Source: Mycobacterium sp. ITM-2016-00318
GTDB taxonomy: Bacteria; Actinomycetota; Actinomycetes; Mycobacteriales; Mycobacteriaceae
DNA length: 64,000 nucleotides
Assembly: GCF_002968285.2 (NCBI RefSeq)
Contig: NZ_CP134400.1
Span: 4,278,001 to 4,342,000, forward strand
Direction of reading: 5' to 3'
Shown: positions 1 to 9,684 of the stretch, one piece after another
Layout: each line of letters starts with the position of its first letter
Position numbering within the stretch: position 1 is the stretch's first letter
Program-made: the position numbers and the translations under genes
Notes under the pieces: generated by a model
Told to the model about the DNA's origin: nothing
Database searches by the model: none
Seen by the model: only the letters and a program-made list of their open reading frames with translations

Positions 1-703
1 CGGGCTCGATGACACCCAGCGGCGAGTCGATCGACGCCGTCGCCACGGCGGTCTCCTGGGTCGAACGAATCTTCGGGTCCGCGTTGAACCCCATCTCGGC
101 GACGACCATCTTCACGGCCTGGATGAAGCCACTGTCGAGCATTTTCTGCGCAGGTCCCGTCAACGCCTTCTCCGGGAATTCACCGAAGCCCATGACGTGA
201 CGAAGTACGTCAGGCGCCTCGTACGAACGCAGATCGGAGAACTCCTCTGCGCGAACGAATGTCACGCCGGTGGAGAACGCCGAGAACAGCAGTGGGAATT
301 TCTCGCTGATGCCGCCGGGTGCCAAGCCGGTGCCGTGCAACGTCACACCGCCCGCCAGCGCCGCTTCCCGCATCGGTGCGGCACTGCGCTCGCTGGGGTA
401 CAGCCAGCCGACGGGGGTGACGACGTTCTTGCCCGACCGCAGCAGCGCGGCCACCTCGTCGGGATTGGCCATCAGCGGCGCATAGATCACTGCGTCCGCG
501 TCGAGGGCGACGATGTCGTCGATGCTGTTGGTGGCGGTCACGCCGAGCGGGGCGATTCCCGCCAGTTCGCCGACGTCGCGGCCCGCCTTGTCCGGCGAGT
601 GCACCCAGCAGCCGACGAGATCGAGGTCCGGGTGCTCCAGCACGCCCCTGATCGCCGCAACGCCGACGCCGCCGGTGGCCCACTGAACGACCCGAAGGCC
701 CAT
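1..703 (-). CDS. DapB-fold NAD(P)H-dependent oxidoreductase (partial, 3' end outside window)
   Basis: About 234 residues of the N-terminal part are present and the C-terminus runs off the left edge. The protein opens with a Rossmann nucleotide-binding start (MGLRVVQWATGGVG) followed by VLEHPDLDLVGCWVHSPDKAG. This is typical of the mycobacterial dihydrodipicolinate-reductase-like (DapB_N-like) family, whose substrates are mostly unknown and often linked to lipid or sterol catabolism. The ATG at 703 is preceded by GGGAGG at a spacing of six. It lies divergent to the Ltp1-like thiolase, so the roughly 190 bp between them probably carries both promoters. The family assignment is fairly firm and the substrate is unknown. 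Confidence 0.75.
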   Translation of the reverse strand, partial: MGLRVVQWATGGVGVAAIRGVLEHPDLDLVGCWVHSPDKAGRDVGELAGIAPLGVTATNSIDDIVALDADAVIYAPLMANPDEVAALLRSGKNVVTPVGWLYPSERSAAPMREAALAGGVTLHGTGLAPGGISEKFPLLFSAFSTGVTFVRAEEFSDLRSYEAPDVLRHVMGFGEFPEKALTGPAQKMLDSGFIQAVKMVVAEMGFNADPKIRSTQETAVATASIDSPLGVIEP

Positions 704-890
704 GTCATTCCTCCCGCCGTCGCAGAACTAGAACACGTTCTACTCAGGTGTACACCACGGGGCGCAAGGGCACGTCACAATTGCCCCTCAGCCCGCCGTA
801 TTCGTCGTCGACCTGTACCTAACTCCACAGCCGGGGCCACGCCGCGCTATGTTTCACCTCGACCGCGCAGTGCAGCGAAGGGACCAGAAC

Positions 891-2081
891 ATGCCGAACA
901 AGGTTTTTGTCGTCGGGGTCGGGATGACCAAGTTCGAGAAGCCGGGCCGCCGCGAGGGGTGGGACTACCCCGATATGGCGCGCGAATCGGGCACTAAAGC
1001 GCTCGAGGACGCCGGCATCGACTATTCCGAGGTGCAGCAGGGTTTCGTCGGCTATTGCTCGGGTGACTCGACGTCGGGCAACCGTGCCCTTTACGAACTG
1101 GGCATGACGGGCATCCCGATGGCCAATGTCAACAACAACTGCTCGACGGGTTCGACGGCGCTCTTCCTGGCCGCACAGACGATTCGCGGCGGTCTCGTCG
1201 ACTGTGCGATCGCGCTCGGCTTCGAGAAGATGCAGCCCGGCGCGCTGCAGGGCGGCGCAGAGGACCGCGAGTCGCCGCTGGGCCGTCACATCAAGGCGCT
1301 CGCCGAGGTCGACGAGTTCGCATTCCCGGTCGCACCGTGGATGTTCGCCGCGGCGGGGCGCGAGCACATGCGCCGATACGGCACCACCGCAGAGCATTTC
1401 GCGAAGATCGGCTACAAGAACCACAAGCACTCGGTGAACAACCCGTATGCGCAGTTCCAGGAGGAGTACACGCTCGACGACATCCTCGCTGCGAAGATGA
1501 TCTCCGATCCGGTGACCAAGCTGCAGTGCTCGCCCACCTCCGACGGGTCGGGCGCGGCGATCCTGGCAAGCGAGGCGTTCGTCGACAAGCACGGACTCGC
1601 AGGCCAGGCCGTCGAGATCGTCGGCCAGGCGATGACCACCGACTTCGAGAGCACCTTCGACGGCAGCGCGCGCAACGTCATCGGTTACGACATGAACGTG
1701 CAGGCCGCTCAACAGGTTTACGGCCAGTCGGGGCTTGGCCCGGCCGACTTCCAGGTGATCGAGCTGCACGACTGCTTCTCGGCCAACGAACTGCTGCTGT
1801 ATGAGGCCCTCGGCCTCTGCGCAGAGGGTGAGGCGCCGAAGCTGATCGACAACGGCGACACCACCTACGGCGGTCGCTGGGTGGTCAACCCGTCCGGCGG
1901 ACTGATCTCGAAGGGCCACCCGCTCGGCGCGACGGGCCTTGCCCAGTGCGCGGAGCTGACCTGGCAGCTGCGGGGCGCAGCCGACAAGCGTCAGGTCGAC
2001 AATGTGGCGGCGGCACTGCAGCACAACATCGGCCTCGGCGGCGCAGCGGTGGTGACGGCCTACCAGCGCGCCGAGCGGTAG
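891..2081 (+). CDS. ltp1: SCP-x thiolase / lipid-transfer protein, Ltp1-like
   Basis: A 396-residue thiolase-superfamily protein. The acyl-accepting Cys lies in NNNCSTGS (C84). A second catalytic motif is HDCFSANE (H293), and the C-terminal [14 protein letters not shown] (H343) is the thiolase glycine-rich loop. The lack of the classical C-terminal CGG cysteine and the HDCF motif place it in the SCP-2 thiolase (Ltp) group, which acts on branched acyl-CoA in fatty acid or sterol side-chain degradation. From memory the sequence is very close to M. tuberculosis Ltp1 (Rv2790c), which is the basis for the symbol. The ATG at 891 was chosen over an upstream in-frame ATG at 849 because GAAGGGA sits just before it. 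The FadD ligase downstream on the opposite strand fits an acyl-CoA context. Confidence 0.85.
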   Translation: MPNKVFVVGVGMTKFEKPGRREGWDYPDMARESGTKALEDAGIDYSEVQQGFVGYCSGDSTSGNRALYELGMTGIPMANVNNNCSTGSTALFLAAQTIRGGLVDCAIALGFEKMQPGALQGGAEDRESPLGRHIKALAEVDEFAFPVAPWMFAAAGREHMRRYGTTAEHFAKIGYKNHKHSVNNPYAQFQEEYTLDDILAAKMISDPVTKLQCSPTSDGSGAAILASEAFVDKHGLAGQAVEIVGQAMTTDFESTFDGSARNVIGYDMNVQAAQQVYGQSGLGPADFQVIELHDCFSANELLLYEALGLCAEGEAPKLIDNGDTTYGGRWVVNPSGGLISKGHPLGATGLAQCAELTWQLRGAADKRQVDNVAAALQHNIGLGGAAVVTAYQRAER

Positions 2082-2157
2082 GCACTCATCGAGACGGCAC
2101 TGACGGCGGCGGCTACTCGAACTTCTCCGCCGTGTGTGCAGTGTCGACGCCAATAAG

Positions 2158-3789
2158 TCAGTCGCGCTGCTCGATGACGTCGTAGGCGTTGTCGGCGTAG
2201 CGGGCGCGGATCGTCTTCTTGTCGAACTTGCCGACGCTGGTCAGTGGCACCGCCTCGATGAACGCCCACCGCTCGGGAAGCCACCAACGAACGACCTTGT
2301 CGCCGAGAAACTCTCGTAGCTCCTTGGCGCACACCTTGGCGCCCTCGTTGACGACGACGACCGCTAGCGGCCGCTCCTGCCAGCGCTCGTCGGGCACCGC
2401 GACGACCGCGGCCTCGGAAACCGCGGGGTGGCCCATGAGGTGGTTCTCCAGTTCGACCGACGAGATCCATTCGCCGCCGGACTTGATGACGTCCTTGGCC
2501 CGGTCGGTCAGCGTGACGTAGCCGAAGGGGTCAATGCGGCCGACGTCACCGGTGTGCAGCCAACCGCCGTCGAACTTCGACTCGTCTTGGTTGAGATAGT
2601 ACGAGCCGGTAACCCAGGGGCCGCGGACCTGCACCTCGCCGACCGCCTTGCCGTCGTGCGGAAGCGCATTGCCGTCGTCGTCGACGATCCGCGCCTCCAC
2701 GCCGCACACCGGCCGACCCTGGGTGGAGCGAAACCCCCATTGCTGATCTTCGGGAACTCCGGGAAGCGGGCGCGCCACCGTGCCCAGCGGCGAAGTCTCG
2801 GTCATCCCCCACAGTTGCAGGATCCGGACGCCGTACCGCTCTTCGAATGTCTTCATTATCGATGTCGGCACGGCCGACCCCCCGCAGCCGACCAGCCGCA
2901 AAGACGAGAAGTCGTGATTCGGATCCTTCTCCAGGTAGTGCATCACGTCGTTCCAGATGGTCGGAACGGCGCCGGCCACAGTGGGCCGTTGCGTCTCGAT
3001 CAGATCGATCAATGACTTCGGGTCCAGGAAGCGGTCCGTCAGCACCAGATCGGCACCCGCCATCAACGCGGCATAAGGCAACCCCCATGCGTTGGCGTGA
3101 AACATCGGCGGGATCGGAAGAACCTTGTCGGAGGAGCCCACCCCTATTGCGCTATTGGCGCACATCGCCATCGAATGCAGATAGCTCGAACGGTGGCTGT
3201 AGACAACGCCTTTCGGATGCCCTGTGGTGCCGCTGGTGTAGCACATCGCTGCCGCGGACCTCTCGTCGATAGCGGGCCAGTCGAAGGCGGGCGACTCCGC
3301 GGCAAGCACCTCGTCGTATCGGAGCACGGTCATGCCCGATGCGGTCAGGGGCTCGATGTCGCCCTCGCCGACCGCGATCACGGTGTGCACGGTTTCCAGC
3401 AGCGGGAGAACGGGTGCAAGCTGACCGACCAGCGAAACGTTGGCGAGGATCACCTGGTCTTCGGCCTGGTTGGCGATGAAGGCGATCTGCTCGGGCGACA
3501 GCCGGATGTTGAGCGTGTGCAGAACAGCACCCATCGACGGGATGGCCAGGTAGGCGGTCAGGTGTTCGGCGTTGTTCCACATGAACGTCGCCACTCGCTG
3601 GTCACCGGTGATACCGACGCGCCGCAACGCATTCGCTAGTCTGGCCGCCTGCTCGCCGAGCTCACGGTAGGTGAGGTGTCGAAATCCCTCCCCGGTTGCC
3701 GTCGTCACCTTGCGGTCGCCGTGCACATTGCACGCGTATCGCATGATGCCGGTGATCGTCAGCGGAAAGTCCTGCATCGTGCTGTCCAT
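2158..3789 (-). CDS. fatty-acid-CoA ligase (FadD family)
   Basis: A 543-residue ANL-superfamily adenylating enzyme that activates a medium or long-chain carboxylic acid to its CoA ester through an acyl-adenylate. The P-loop-like motif [11 protein letters not shown] is at about 184-194, [12 protein letters not shown] is in the C-terminal hinge region, and the catalytic lysine lies in TSVGKFDKK near residue 524. The length is normal for a stand-alone FadD with no fused carrier domain. An alternative ATG four codons in (MQDFPLT) is possible. It follows the hydrolase at 3848-5020 by 58 bp on the same strand, so the two may be co-transcribed. Which FadD number it corresponds to cannot be told from sequence alone. 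Confidence 0.88.
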   Translation of the reverse strand: MDSTMQDFPLTITGIMRYACNVHGDRKVTTATGEGFRHLTYRELGEQAARLANALRRVGITGDQRVATFMWNNAEHLTAYLAIPSMGAVLHTLNIRLSPEQIAFIANQAEDQVILANVSLVGQLAPVLPLLETVHTVIAVGEGDIEPLTASGMTVLRYDEVLAAESPAFDWPAIDERSAAAMCYTSGTTGHPKGVVYSHRSSYLHSMAMCANSAIGVGSSDKVLPIPPMFHANAWGLPYAALMAGADLVLTDRFLDPKSLIDLIETQRPTVAGAVPTIWNDVMHYLEKDPNHDFSSLRLVGCGGSAVPTSIMKTFEERYGVRILQLWGMTETSPLGTVARPLPGVPEDQQWGFRSTQGRPVCGVEARIVDDDGNALPHDGKAVGEVQVRGPWVTGSYYLNQDESKFDGGWLHTGDVGRIDPFGYVTLTDRAKDVIKSGGEWISSVELENHLMGHPAVSEAAVVAVPDERWQERPLAVVVVNEGAKVCAKELREFLGDKVVRWWLPERWAFIEAVPLTSVGKFDKKTIRARYADNAYDVIEQRD

Positions 3790-3847
3790 CGAGTTATCCC
3801 CCTCCGACTCCGGGCGCCATGCCCGACGCGGTCAGATAGAGGAGATG

Positions 3848-5020
3848 CTAATCGGCTGGCAAAGCGGCGTCGGCAGTTCCGCTCATTGACGTCCATGCAG
3901 GTTTACGGCGCCGGAAGAACCAGCGGATACGTCGCTCAACACCGCGGCTCGGCGTCCGATGCGCCTTGCGGAGCCGCTCCATCTCGACATGCTCGAGCGG
4001 CTCCTCGCCGACGGCCTCCAGCGGCGTGTCCGCCAGCGCCTTCAACGGCGAGTCCGGGGCCAGCAGCGCCTGCCAGCCGCCGGGCACGCCCACGATGCCG
4101 TGCCCCCGCGCGCTGTCACGGAGCGCGTCGCCGAGCTCGGCGTCGAGCAGCTGGCGCACCATGTCGGCCCCGTGCCTCGGATTGGCCAGCATCCACGAGT
4201 GGTACGCGCCGGGCACCCGGTACAGGGCGCCGTCGGTGCGCTCGGCCATGTCGAGCGCGCTGCGAAACGGGACTACAAGATCATGTTCGCCGTGCACGAC
4301 GATGGTCGGCACGTTCTGCTCGCGCATCGCCTCCAGCATCGGCGTTGAATCGCCGGACGCGATGATGGCTCGCAGGGCGCCGGGCAGCCCGAGCGGCGTT
4401 CGCACGTTGCGTGCGAGCGCACCTGCCATCTGCCGCATGTAGCGCTTGCGTTCCGGCGCAGGCAGCCTGCTCGGATCACGCGGCGCGTCATAGGCCGCGT
4501 TCACCAACGCCTGCGCGGCCCGGCGCGGCGACCGAAGCGGTGCGCGGACGGACTCGTCGAACGGCGAGCCCGCGGCGGCATTCAGCAGCACCGCGGCCAG
4601 CACCCGCTCGGGGGCGACGGCGGCCAGCTGAACGGTCATCCGGCCACCCATCGAATGGCCGAGGAAGACAGCCTCGCGGACACCGAGTGCATCGAGTGCG
4701 CGCAGGGTCAGGTCGACCCGATCGCTCAAGTCGGCCGCGCTGCGGGGCAGGTCGGGCGTGACGCCGTGGCCGGCCGCGTCCAGCGCGACGACCAGGAACC
4801 CCATACCCGCCAACCGGCTCAACAGTCGCACGTAGGCCCGGCCGCTCAGGGCGATGCCGTGCAGGAACACCAGCGGCACACCCTGGCCGCCGACGGTCAC
4901 TCCCACCTTGTGCCCGTCGTCGAGCGTCATGACGTGGTGGGAGAGCCGGACCCTGGTAGCCGTATCCGGTTGGCGAGCTACCGATGTCTGACTCACAGGG
5001 TCATGGTTAACCACTCTCAC
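3848..5020 (-). CDS. alpha/beta-fold hydrolase
   Basis: About 390 residues. The alpha/beta-hydrolase core begins near residue 30 (VMTLDDGHKVGV) and shows the oxyanion motif FLHGIALSG, the nucleophile elbow GHSMGG, an acid in HGEHDLVVPF, and the histidine in GAYHSW. A basic C-terminal extension of about 90 residues follows, so the protein is longer than a minimal hydrolase. The GTG at 5020 is the longest start. A GTG at 4996 or the ATG at 4930 would remove a non-conserved N-terminus, and no clear ribosome-binding site decides between them. It lies just upstream of a fatty-acyl-CoA ligase, which suggests ester hydrolysis feeding acyl-CoA formation, but the substrate is unknown. Confidence 0.75.
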   Translation of the reverse strand: MRVVNHDPVSQTSVARQPDTATRVRLSHHVMTLDDGHKVGVTVGGQGVPLVFLHGIALSGRAYVRLLSRLAGMGFLVVALDAAGHGVTPDLPRSAADLSDRVDLTLRALDALGVREAVFLGHSMGGRMTVQLAAVAPERVLAAVLLNAAAGSPFDESVRAPLRSPRRAAQALVNAAYDAPRDPSRLPAPERKRYMRQMAGALARNVRTPLGLPGALRAIIASGDSTPMLEAMREQNVPTIVVHGEHDLVVPFRSALDMAERTDGALYRVPGAYHSWMLANPRHGADMVRQLLDAELGDALRDSARGHGIVGVPGGWQALLAPDSPLKALADTPLEAVGEEPLEHVEMERLRKAHRTPSRGVERRIRWFFRRRKPAWTSMSGTADAALPAD

Positions 5021-5201
5021 GGGCCTTGGCCACCTCCACCGGTGTGGAGTTGGTTACGGTCGCCGCGACCTGCGACGGACCTCACGGACACGCCAGTTCG
5101 TGTGCCTGGTCAGAGCCGGCGAGTCAGCTGGGAACGAAATGGCTGTCGCACGCGCTCTATTTGGGGGATCATTGATAATACAAATCACGAGAGGTGCGGT
5201 T

Positions 5202-5528
5202 ATGCGCAAGAAAATGACGCTCGCTACCGCGGTGGTGGGTGCCTGCGCCGCGATGGCCGCGCCGGCAGGCATCGCCTCGGCCGACGAGCGAAGCGCGCAA
5301 GAGGTCATCAGTGACCTGCAGAGTAAGGGGTACACCGTCAACATCGACCGCAGCGGCAGTGCGCCGATGAGTGAATGTGTGGTAACCAACGTGCGCAACC
5401 CGAAGTCGGTGCAGCAGTGGGTGCCCTACATCGGCCCCGGCAACAACGGCTTCGGCGACGACCGCGCGCTGGTTCTGGAGACGGTCAGCCAGTCGATATC
5501 GGTGACGCTGGACTGCAACCGCCGCTAG
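5202..5528 (+). CDS. small secreted protein, paralogue of the protein at 17946-18245
   Basis: A 108-residue protein with a clear Sec signal peptide (MRKKMTLATAVVGACAAMAAP, Ala-X-Ala-like cleavage near GIASADE). The mature part is about 80 residues. It has the pattern ISDLQSKGYTVNIDRSGSAP, then a Cys in ECVVTNVRNP, and ends LDCNRR, so one disulfide between the two mature cysteines is plausible. The same pattern (IDRxGSAP, C, VT, VRNP, LDC) occurs in the minus-strand protein at 17946-18245, so the two are paralogues. The ATG at 5202 has GAGAGG upstream. The family appears to be mycobacterial and no function is known to me. It is followed by a strong terminator. Confidence 0.8.
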   Translation: MRKKMTLATAVVGACAAMAAPAGIASADERSAQEVISDLQSKGYTVNIDRSGSAPMSECVVTNVRNPKSVQQWVPYIGPGNNGFGDDRALVLETVSQSISVTLDCNRR

Positions 5529-5535
5529 ACGACGG

Positions 5536-5574
5536 AAGAAGGCCCGGCCGGTGGCGGACCGGCCGGGCCTTCTT
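5536..5574. terminator. bidirectional hairpin terminator
   Basis: A perfect 17-bp stem (AAGAAGGCCCGGCCGGT pairing with its complement) around a 5-nt loop GGCGG. It sits between convergent genes ending at 5528 (+) and 5586 (-). The stem ends in CTTCTT on one strand and is flanked by a short T-rich stretch, so it can serve both directions. Confidence 0.85.
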
Positions 5575-5585
5575 GTCTGTGCGGC

Positions 5586-6959
5586 CTACACCGGGGCGGG
5601 GACGCGTTCGTCGCGCGGCGTGTGGTCCTCGTCGACCATGGTCAGCTCGTCGAACGGATCGTCGCCGCGGAGCACAGTATCGACCTGGTCCTTGTCGACG
5701 GTATTGGTCCACGACCCGACGAGCAGCGTGGCGACGGCGTTGCCGGAGAAGTTCGTGACCGCGCGAGCTTCGGACATGAACCGGTCGATGCCGACGATCA
5801 GGCCGACTCCGTCGAGCAGGTCGGGACGGTGGCTCTGCAGGCCGCCAGCCAGCGTGGCCAGGCCTGCGCCGGTGACACCTGCCGCGCCCTTGGAGGCGAC
5901 GATCATGAACACCAGCAGCCCGATCTGCTCGCCGACCGACAGCGGGCTGCCCATCGCATCGGCGATGAACAACGAGGCCATGGTCAGGTAGATCGCGGTG
6001 CCGTCCAGGTTGAACGAATAGCCGGTCGGTACGACAACTCCGACGGTGCTGCGATCCACCCCAAGGTGCTCCATCTTGGCGATGAGCCGAGGCAGCGCGG
6101 ACTCCGAGGACGACGTCGAGAAGATCAGCAGGTATTCGCGGGCCAAGTAGCGCACCAGCTTGAAGATCGACACACCGGCCACCACGCGCAGCAGCGAACC
6201 CAGCACGCCGAAGACGAACAGCACGCAGGTGAGGTAGAAGCCGAGCATCAGCGTCAACAGTTGCGCCACGGCGGTCCAGCCCGTCTGCCCGACGACGTTG
6301 GCGATGGCACCGAATGCGCCGATCGGGGCCAGCCACAGGATCATCACGAGCACCTTGAACACCAGCTTCTGCAGATGCTCGATGCCACGAAGGACCGGCT
6401 CCCCCGCGCTGCCCATCGCCTGCAACGCGAACCCGACGAGGAGCGCGACGAACAGCGCCTGCAGCACACTGCCCGACGTCAGCGCCGAGAACAGACTGTC
6501 GGGAATGATGCCCTGGACGAAGTCCATCAGTCCGCCGGACTCGTGCGCCTTCTCGGCGAGTTCGGCGCCCTTACCCGCACCCTCCGTCAGGTTCATGCCG
6601 CTGCCGGGGTGGATCAGATTGCCGACGACGAGACCGATCGCGAGCGCGAACGTCGACATCACAAGGAAGTAGACGAACGCGAGGCCGCCGACCTTGCCGA
6701 CGGTGGCCGCTTTACGGACCGACCCGATGCCGAGCACGATCGTGCAGAAGATGACCGGCGCGATCATCATCTTGATCAGCGCGACGAACATGGTGCCGAG
6801 TACGCCGACGCTCTTGCCGACCTCGGGAGCCAGTATGCCGACCGCGACACCGACGACCACCGCGGCGATCACCGCGATGTAGAGCCAGTGGGTGCGGTCC
6901 TTGCGACGCGGCGGATCCGCCGGATCGGATACCGGGGGCTGGTGGTCAATGACTGACAT
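5586..6959 (-). CDS. dctA: C4-dicarboxylate/cation symporter DctA (DAACS family)
   Basis: A 457-residue membrane transporter of the dicarboxylate/amino acid:cation symporter family. Eight or so hydrophobic segments are visible. Family motifs include MIAPVIFCTIVLGI, the serine-rich hairpin FSTSSSESALPRL, PTGYSFNLDGTAIY, and a C-terminal GIDRFMSEARAVTNFSGN. These fit DctA (succinate, fumarate, malate uptake) better than GltP. The ATG at 6959 was preferred over 7001 because GGAGG lies about ten bases upstream. It is divergent from an operon encoding a CitA/DcuS-type sensor and its response regulator, the usual control circuit for such transporters. Direct regulation is inferred, not shown. Confidence 0.88.
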   Translation of the reverse strand: MSVIDHQPPVSDPADPPRRKDRTHWLYIAVIAAVVVGVAVGILAPEVGKSVGVLGTMFVALIKMMIAPVIFCTIVLGIGSVRKAATVGKVGGLAFVYFLVMSTFALAIGLVVGNLIHPGSGMNLTEGAGKGAELAEKAHESGGLMDFVQGIIPDSLFSALTSGSVLQALFVALLVGFALQAMGSAGEPVLRGIEHLQKLVFKVLVMILWLAPIGAFGAIANVVGQTGWTAVAQLLTLMLGFYLTCVLFVFGVLGSLLRVVAGVSIFKLVRYLAREYLLIFSTSSSESALPRLIAKMEHLGVDRSTVGVVVPTGYSFNLDGTAIYLTMASLFIADAMGSPLSVGEQIGLLVFMIVASKGAAGVTGAGLATLAGGLQSHRPDLLDGVGLIVGIDRFMSEARAVTNFSGNAVATLLVGSWTNTVDKDQVDTVLRGDDPFDELTMVDEDHTPRDERVPAPV

Positions 6960-7222
6960 GTGCTGCTTACCTCCAAGGTCGACATCGAATGTGATGTGCA
7001 CTCAGGTTCTGCCAGCCGGTGAGCCAGGTCACGTTTTAGTTCATTACGTTCAGCCGCCTGGGCCATGAGCGCAATGAAGGCCGCACCTGATCTGTACTCG
7101 GCGCACACCGGGCCGGCTCTCGCCAACGCGCACTATGTCAGCGAGCCAGATCGGGTGGGGAATCCCGGAACCGGGATGACCAATATGCACGCGCTGCGGG
7201 CTGCCGGGAATCACCATGTGCA

Positions 7223-8131
7223 ATGACGCGAACTGCTTTCATTGACGATGTGACCGCTTCGGTGACGACCGCCGATGGTCGGCAGCTGGCGTATCTCGAA
7301 GTCGGAAATCCAGATGGGCCGCTGGTCATGCACAACCACGGCGGCCCCAGCAGCAGGCTCGAGGCGCGCCTGCTGGCGGCCGCCGCGGCGAAGAACGGGT
7401 TGCGACTGATCTGCGTGGACCGTCCCGGCATGGGTCAGTCCAGTACCCAGAAGGTGCGGACCTATTCCGGCTGGGCGGACGACCTGGTGGCAATCGCCGA
7501 CGCGCTGGAATGTCAGACGTTCGGCGTGACGGGTTGGTCGGAGGGCGGGCCGTGGGCGCTGGCTGCGGCGGCCTACATCGACCCCGCCCGCCTTCACCAC
7601 GTGAGCAGCATCGCTCCGGGCAGCTACGGCGCGTTCAGAGACAACTCGGCGGCGCAATACCTTTCGAAGGTCGACGCGTTCGGCGGCTCCCTGGCGTTGC
7701 GCTTCGAACCCGGCTTCCGGCTGATGTATGCCGCGCTCGGGGTGTCGGCCAGACGGTTCCAGAACAACTTCGTAAAGCAGATCCGAAACACCGTCAGCGA
7801 GTACGACCAACGGCTGCTGTCTGACCCGAAGATCGCCAAAGGCTTCGGCGACTCCTGTGCCGGATGCTTCGTCCAAGGGTCCGAGGGCCTTGTCCGCGAC
7901 GCCGAACTGCTTTATCGGCGTCGGGCTTTCGATGTCGGTGCGATCGAGCGGCCGGTGCACCTGTGGCAGGGCATGGACGACGCTCTCGTGCCCGACCCGA
8001 TCAACAGGGCGGTCGCCGACGCGATGCCCGGCGCCGTGTGGCATCCCGTCGAGGGGGCAGGTCATTTCGTCGCGATCGGTGCCGGCGAGGAGATCTTCGC
8101 TGTCGCCGCCAAGGAGTTGGGCGCATCGTGA
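7223..8131 (+). CDS. alpha/beta-fold hydrolase in a dicarboxylate-sensing operon
   Basis: A 302-residue soluble alpha/beta hydrolase: MHNHGGPSSRLEA (oxyanion region), DRPGMGQSS, nucleophile in GWSEGG, acid in QGMDDALVP, histidine in GAGHFVAI. All three catalytic positions are present. Its stop codon overlaps the GTG start of the sensor kinase (GTGA at 8128-8131), so it is translationally coupled to the two-component system. Together with the divergent dctA this suggests it works on a compound related to the sensed ligand, for example releasing a carboxylate from an ester, but that is inference. It has no signal peptide. Confidence 0.82.
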   Translation: MTRTAFIDDVTASVTTADGRQLAYLEVGNPDGPLVMHNHGGPSSRLEARLLAAAAAKNGLRLICVDRPGMGQSSTQKVRTYSGWADDLVAIADALECQTFGVTGWSEGGPWALAAAAYIDPARLHHVSSIAPGSYGAFRDNSAAQYLSKVDAFGGSLALRFEPGFRLMYAALGVSARRFQNNFVKQIRNTVSEYDQRLLSDPKIAKGFGDSCAGCFVQGSEGLVRDAELLYRRRAFDVGAIERPVHLWQGMDDALVPDPINRAVADAMPGAVWHPVEGAGHFVAIGAGEEIFAVAAKELGAS

Positions 8132-9684
8132 GCAAGTGGTGGCCGCGGTCGCTGGCCGGACAGGCGATCGCCTTGCAGATCTTGGTGATCGCCGTCGTCG
8201 TTCTGGCCGGAAGCGGCCTGGCACTTCTGGACGCCCGCCAGGACGGCGATGCCGCCGCACGCCAGCAGGTCGTCGCCATCGCGACGGCGCTGGCCGACTC
8301 GCCATCGACGGCTGCGGCCATCGAATCCGGAAGGGCCACAGAGATTTTGCAGCCCGTCACAGAAGCGGTTCGCACCAACACCGACATCGCGTTCATCACG
8401 ATCATGTCGCCCGACGGCACCCGCTTCACGCACACCGACCCCCAGCAGATCGGCGGACACTACCTCGGTTCCATCGAACCCGCGCTTCGCGGGGACACGT
8501 TCACCGAGGTGTACACCGGCACGCTGGGCCCGTCCATCCGGACGATCGTGCCTGTGCGCGACGACTCCGGCACGATCGTCGGCCTCGTGGCGGCAGGTAT
8601 CACGCAGCAGACGCTGGCGGACCGCTGGCGATCGCAGTGGCTGACGATTGCGGTGGTGAGCGTTGCGGCGCTGGCGATCTCGCTTGTCGGAGTGTGGGCC
8701 ATCCGGCGTCGTCTGCTCCGCCAGACCCATGGGCTGCGACCCGACGAGCTACGGGTGATGTACGAGCACCACGACGCGATACTGCATTCGGTGTCCGAGG
8801 GGCTCATCGTTCTCGACCGCACCGGCGTGGCATTGGTCAACGACGAGGCGCGCAGGCTGCTCGGGCTCCCGCCCGGTCCCGTCACCCGCTCGGATCTGCC
8901 CGAGTTCCTGCGCACCTACAACCCCGGCGCCCGTGACGAGGTGCACGTGACCGACGAACGCGTGCTGGTGGTGAACCGGTCCCAGGTCGACAATCGATCC
9001 CAGGACTCCGAAGTCGTCACCATCCGCGACCGCACCGAATTGCAAGGCGCCCTCGGCGAACTCAGCTCGCTGCAGGTGCTGACCGACTCACTGAGGTCGC
9101 AGGCGCACGAGGCAGCCAACAAGCTGCATACCGTGATCACCATGGTGGAAATGGGGCGCGCCGAGGAAGCCGTCACATTCGCGACCAACGAGCTCGAGCT
9201 CTCCCAGCGACTGGTGGACCGACTGTCGACCGACGTCGGCGAGCCTGCGCTTGTCGCACTGCTTCTCGGGAAGACGGCGCAGGCCGACGAACGCGGCATC
9301 GAGCTATCGGTCACCGAGGAGACCCACCTGCCGTTCAACGCCGACGACGTGCCGCTGTCCGGCCAGGAGATGGTGACCGTGCTGGGAAACTTGATCGACA
9401 ACGCCATGGACGCGTGCGACCGCGAAGATCCGTGGGTCGAGGTGACCGTCAACCAGGTCGACAGCAGGTTGCTCATCCGGGTGGCCGACAGTGGTTCCGG
9501 CATGGACGCCGCAACCTTCGAAAAGGCGATGCAGCGCGGCTATTCGACGAAGTCGGGATCCGACGCCGAACAGCACGGCCTCGGGCTGGCCCTTGTGGCG
9601 CAGGTCGTCAAGCGTCACAACGGCACGCTGACCGCCGACGTGACCTACGGCTCGGTGGTCACGGTGACGGTGAGCGACTCGTGA
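8128..9684 (+). CDS. CitA/DcuS-type sensor histidine kinase
   Basis: A 518-residue membrane kinase. The order is: TM1 at about 12-34, an extracytoplasmic PAS-like sensor at about 36-168 containing FTHTDPQQIGGHY, TM2 at about 172-192, and a cytoplasmic PAS at about 210-300 (SVSEGLIVLDRTG). Next comes a dimerisation helix with phospho-acceptor H327 in SQAHEAANKLH, and a HATPase domain with N box LIDNAMDA, G1 DSGSGMD and G2 GLGLALV. This is the architecture of the DcuS/CitA/DctS family sensing di- or tricarboxylates. The GTG start at 8128 overlaps the previous stop and has AAGGAG upstream. Its GTGA overlap with the response regulator shows tight coupling. Ligand identity (C4-dicarboxylate) is inferred from the divergent dctA. 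Confidence 0.88.
   Translation: MSKWWPRSLAGQAIALQILVIAVVVLAGSGLALLDARQDGDAAARQQVVAIATALADSPSTAAAIESGRATEILQPVTEAVRTNTDIAFITIMSPDGTRFTHTDPQQIGGHYLGSIEPALRGDTFTEVYTGTLGPSIRTIVPVRDDSGTIVGLVAAGITQQTLADRWRSQWLTIAVVSVAALAISLVGVWAIRRRLLRQTHGLRPDELRVMYEHHDAILHSVSEGLIVLDRTGVALVNDEARRLLGLPPGPVTRSDLPEFLRTYNPGARDEVHVTDERVLVVNRSQVDNRSQDSEVVTIRDRTELQGALGELSSLQVLTDSLRSQAHEAANKLHTVITMVEMGRAEEAVTFATNELELSQRLVDRLSTDVGEPALVALLLGKTAQADERGIELSVTEETHLPFNADDVPLSGQEMVTVLGNLIDNAMDACDREDPWVEVTVNQVDSRLLIRVADSGSGMDAATFEKAMQRGYSTKSGSDAEQHGLGLALVAQVVKRHNGTLTADVTYGSVVTVTVSDS

Noticed and set aside
819..2153. 444-codon minus-strand ORF opposite the thiolase
   Set aside because: Arg/Val/Leu-rich composition with no motif, fully antisense to a gene with intact catalytic residues; a high-GC shadow frame.
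5622..6956. 444-codon plus-strand ORF opposite dctA
   Set aside because: His/Gln/Asp/Arg-rich shadow of the transporter with no ribosome-binding site or family features.
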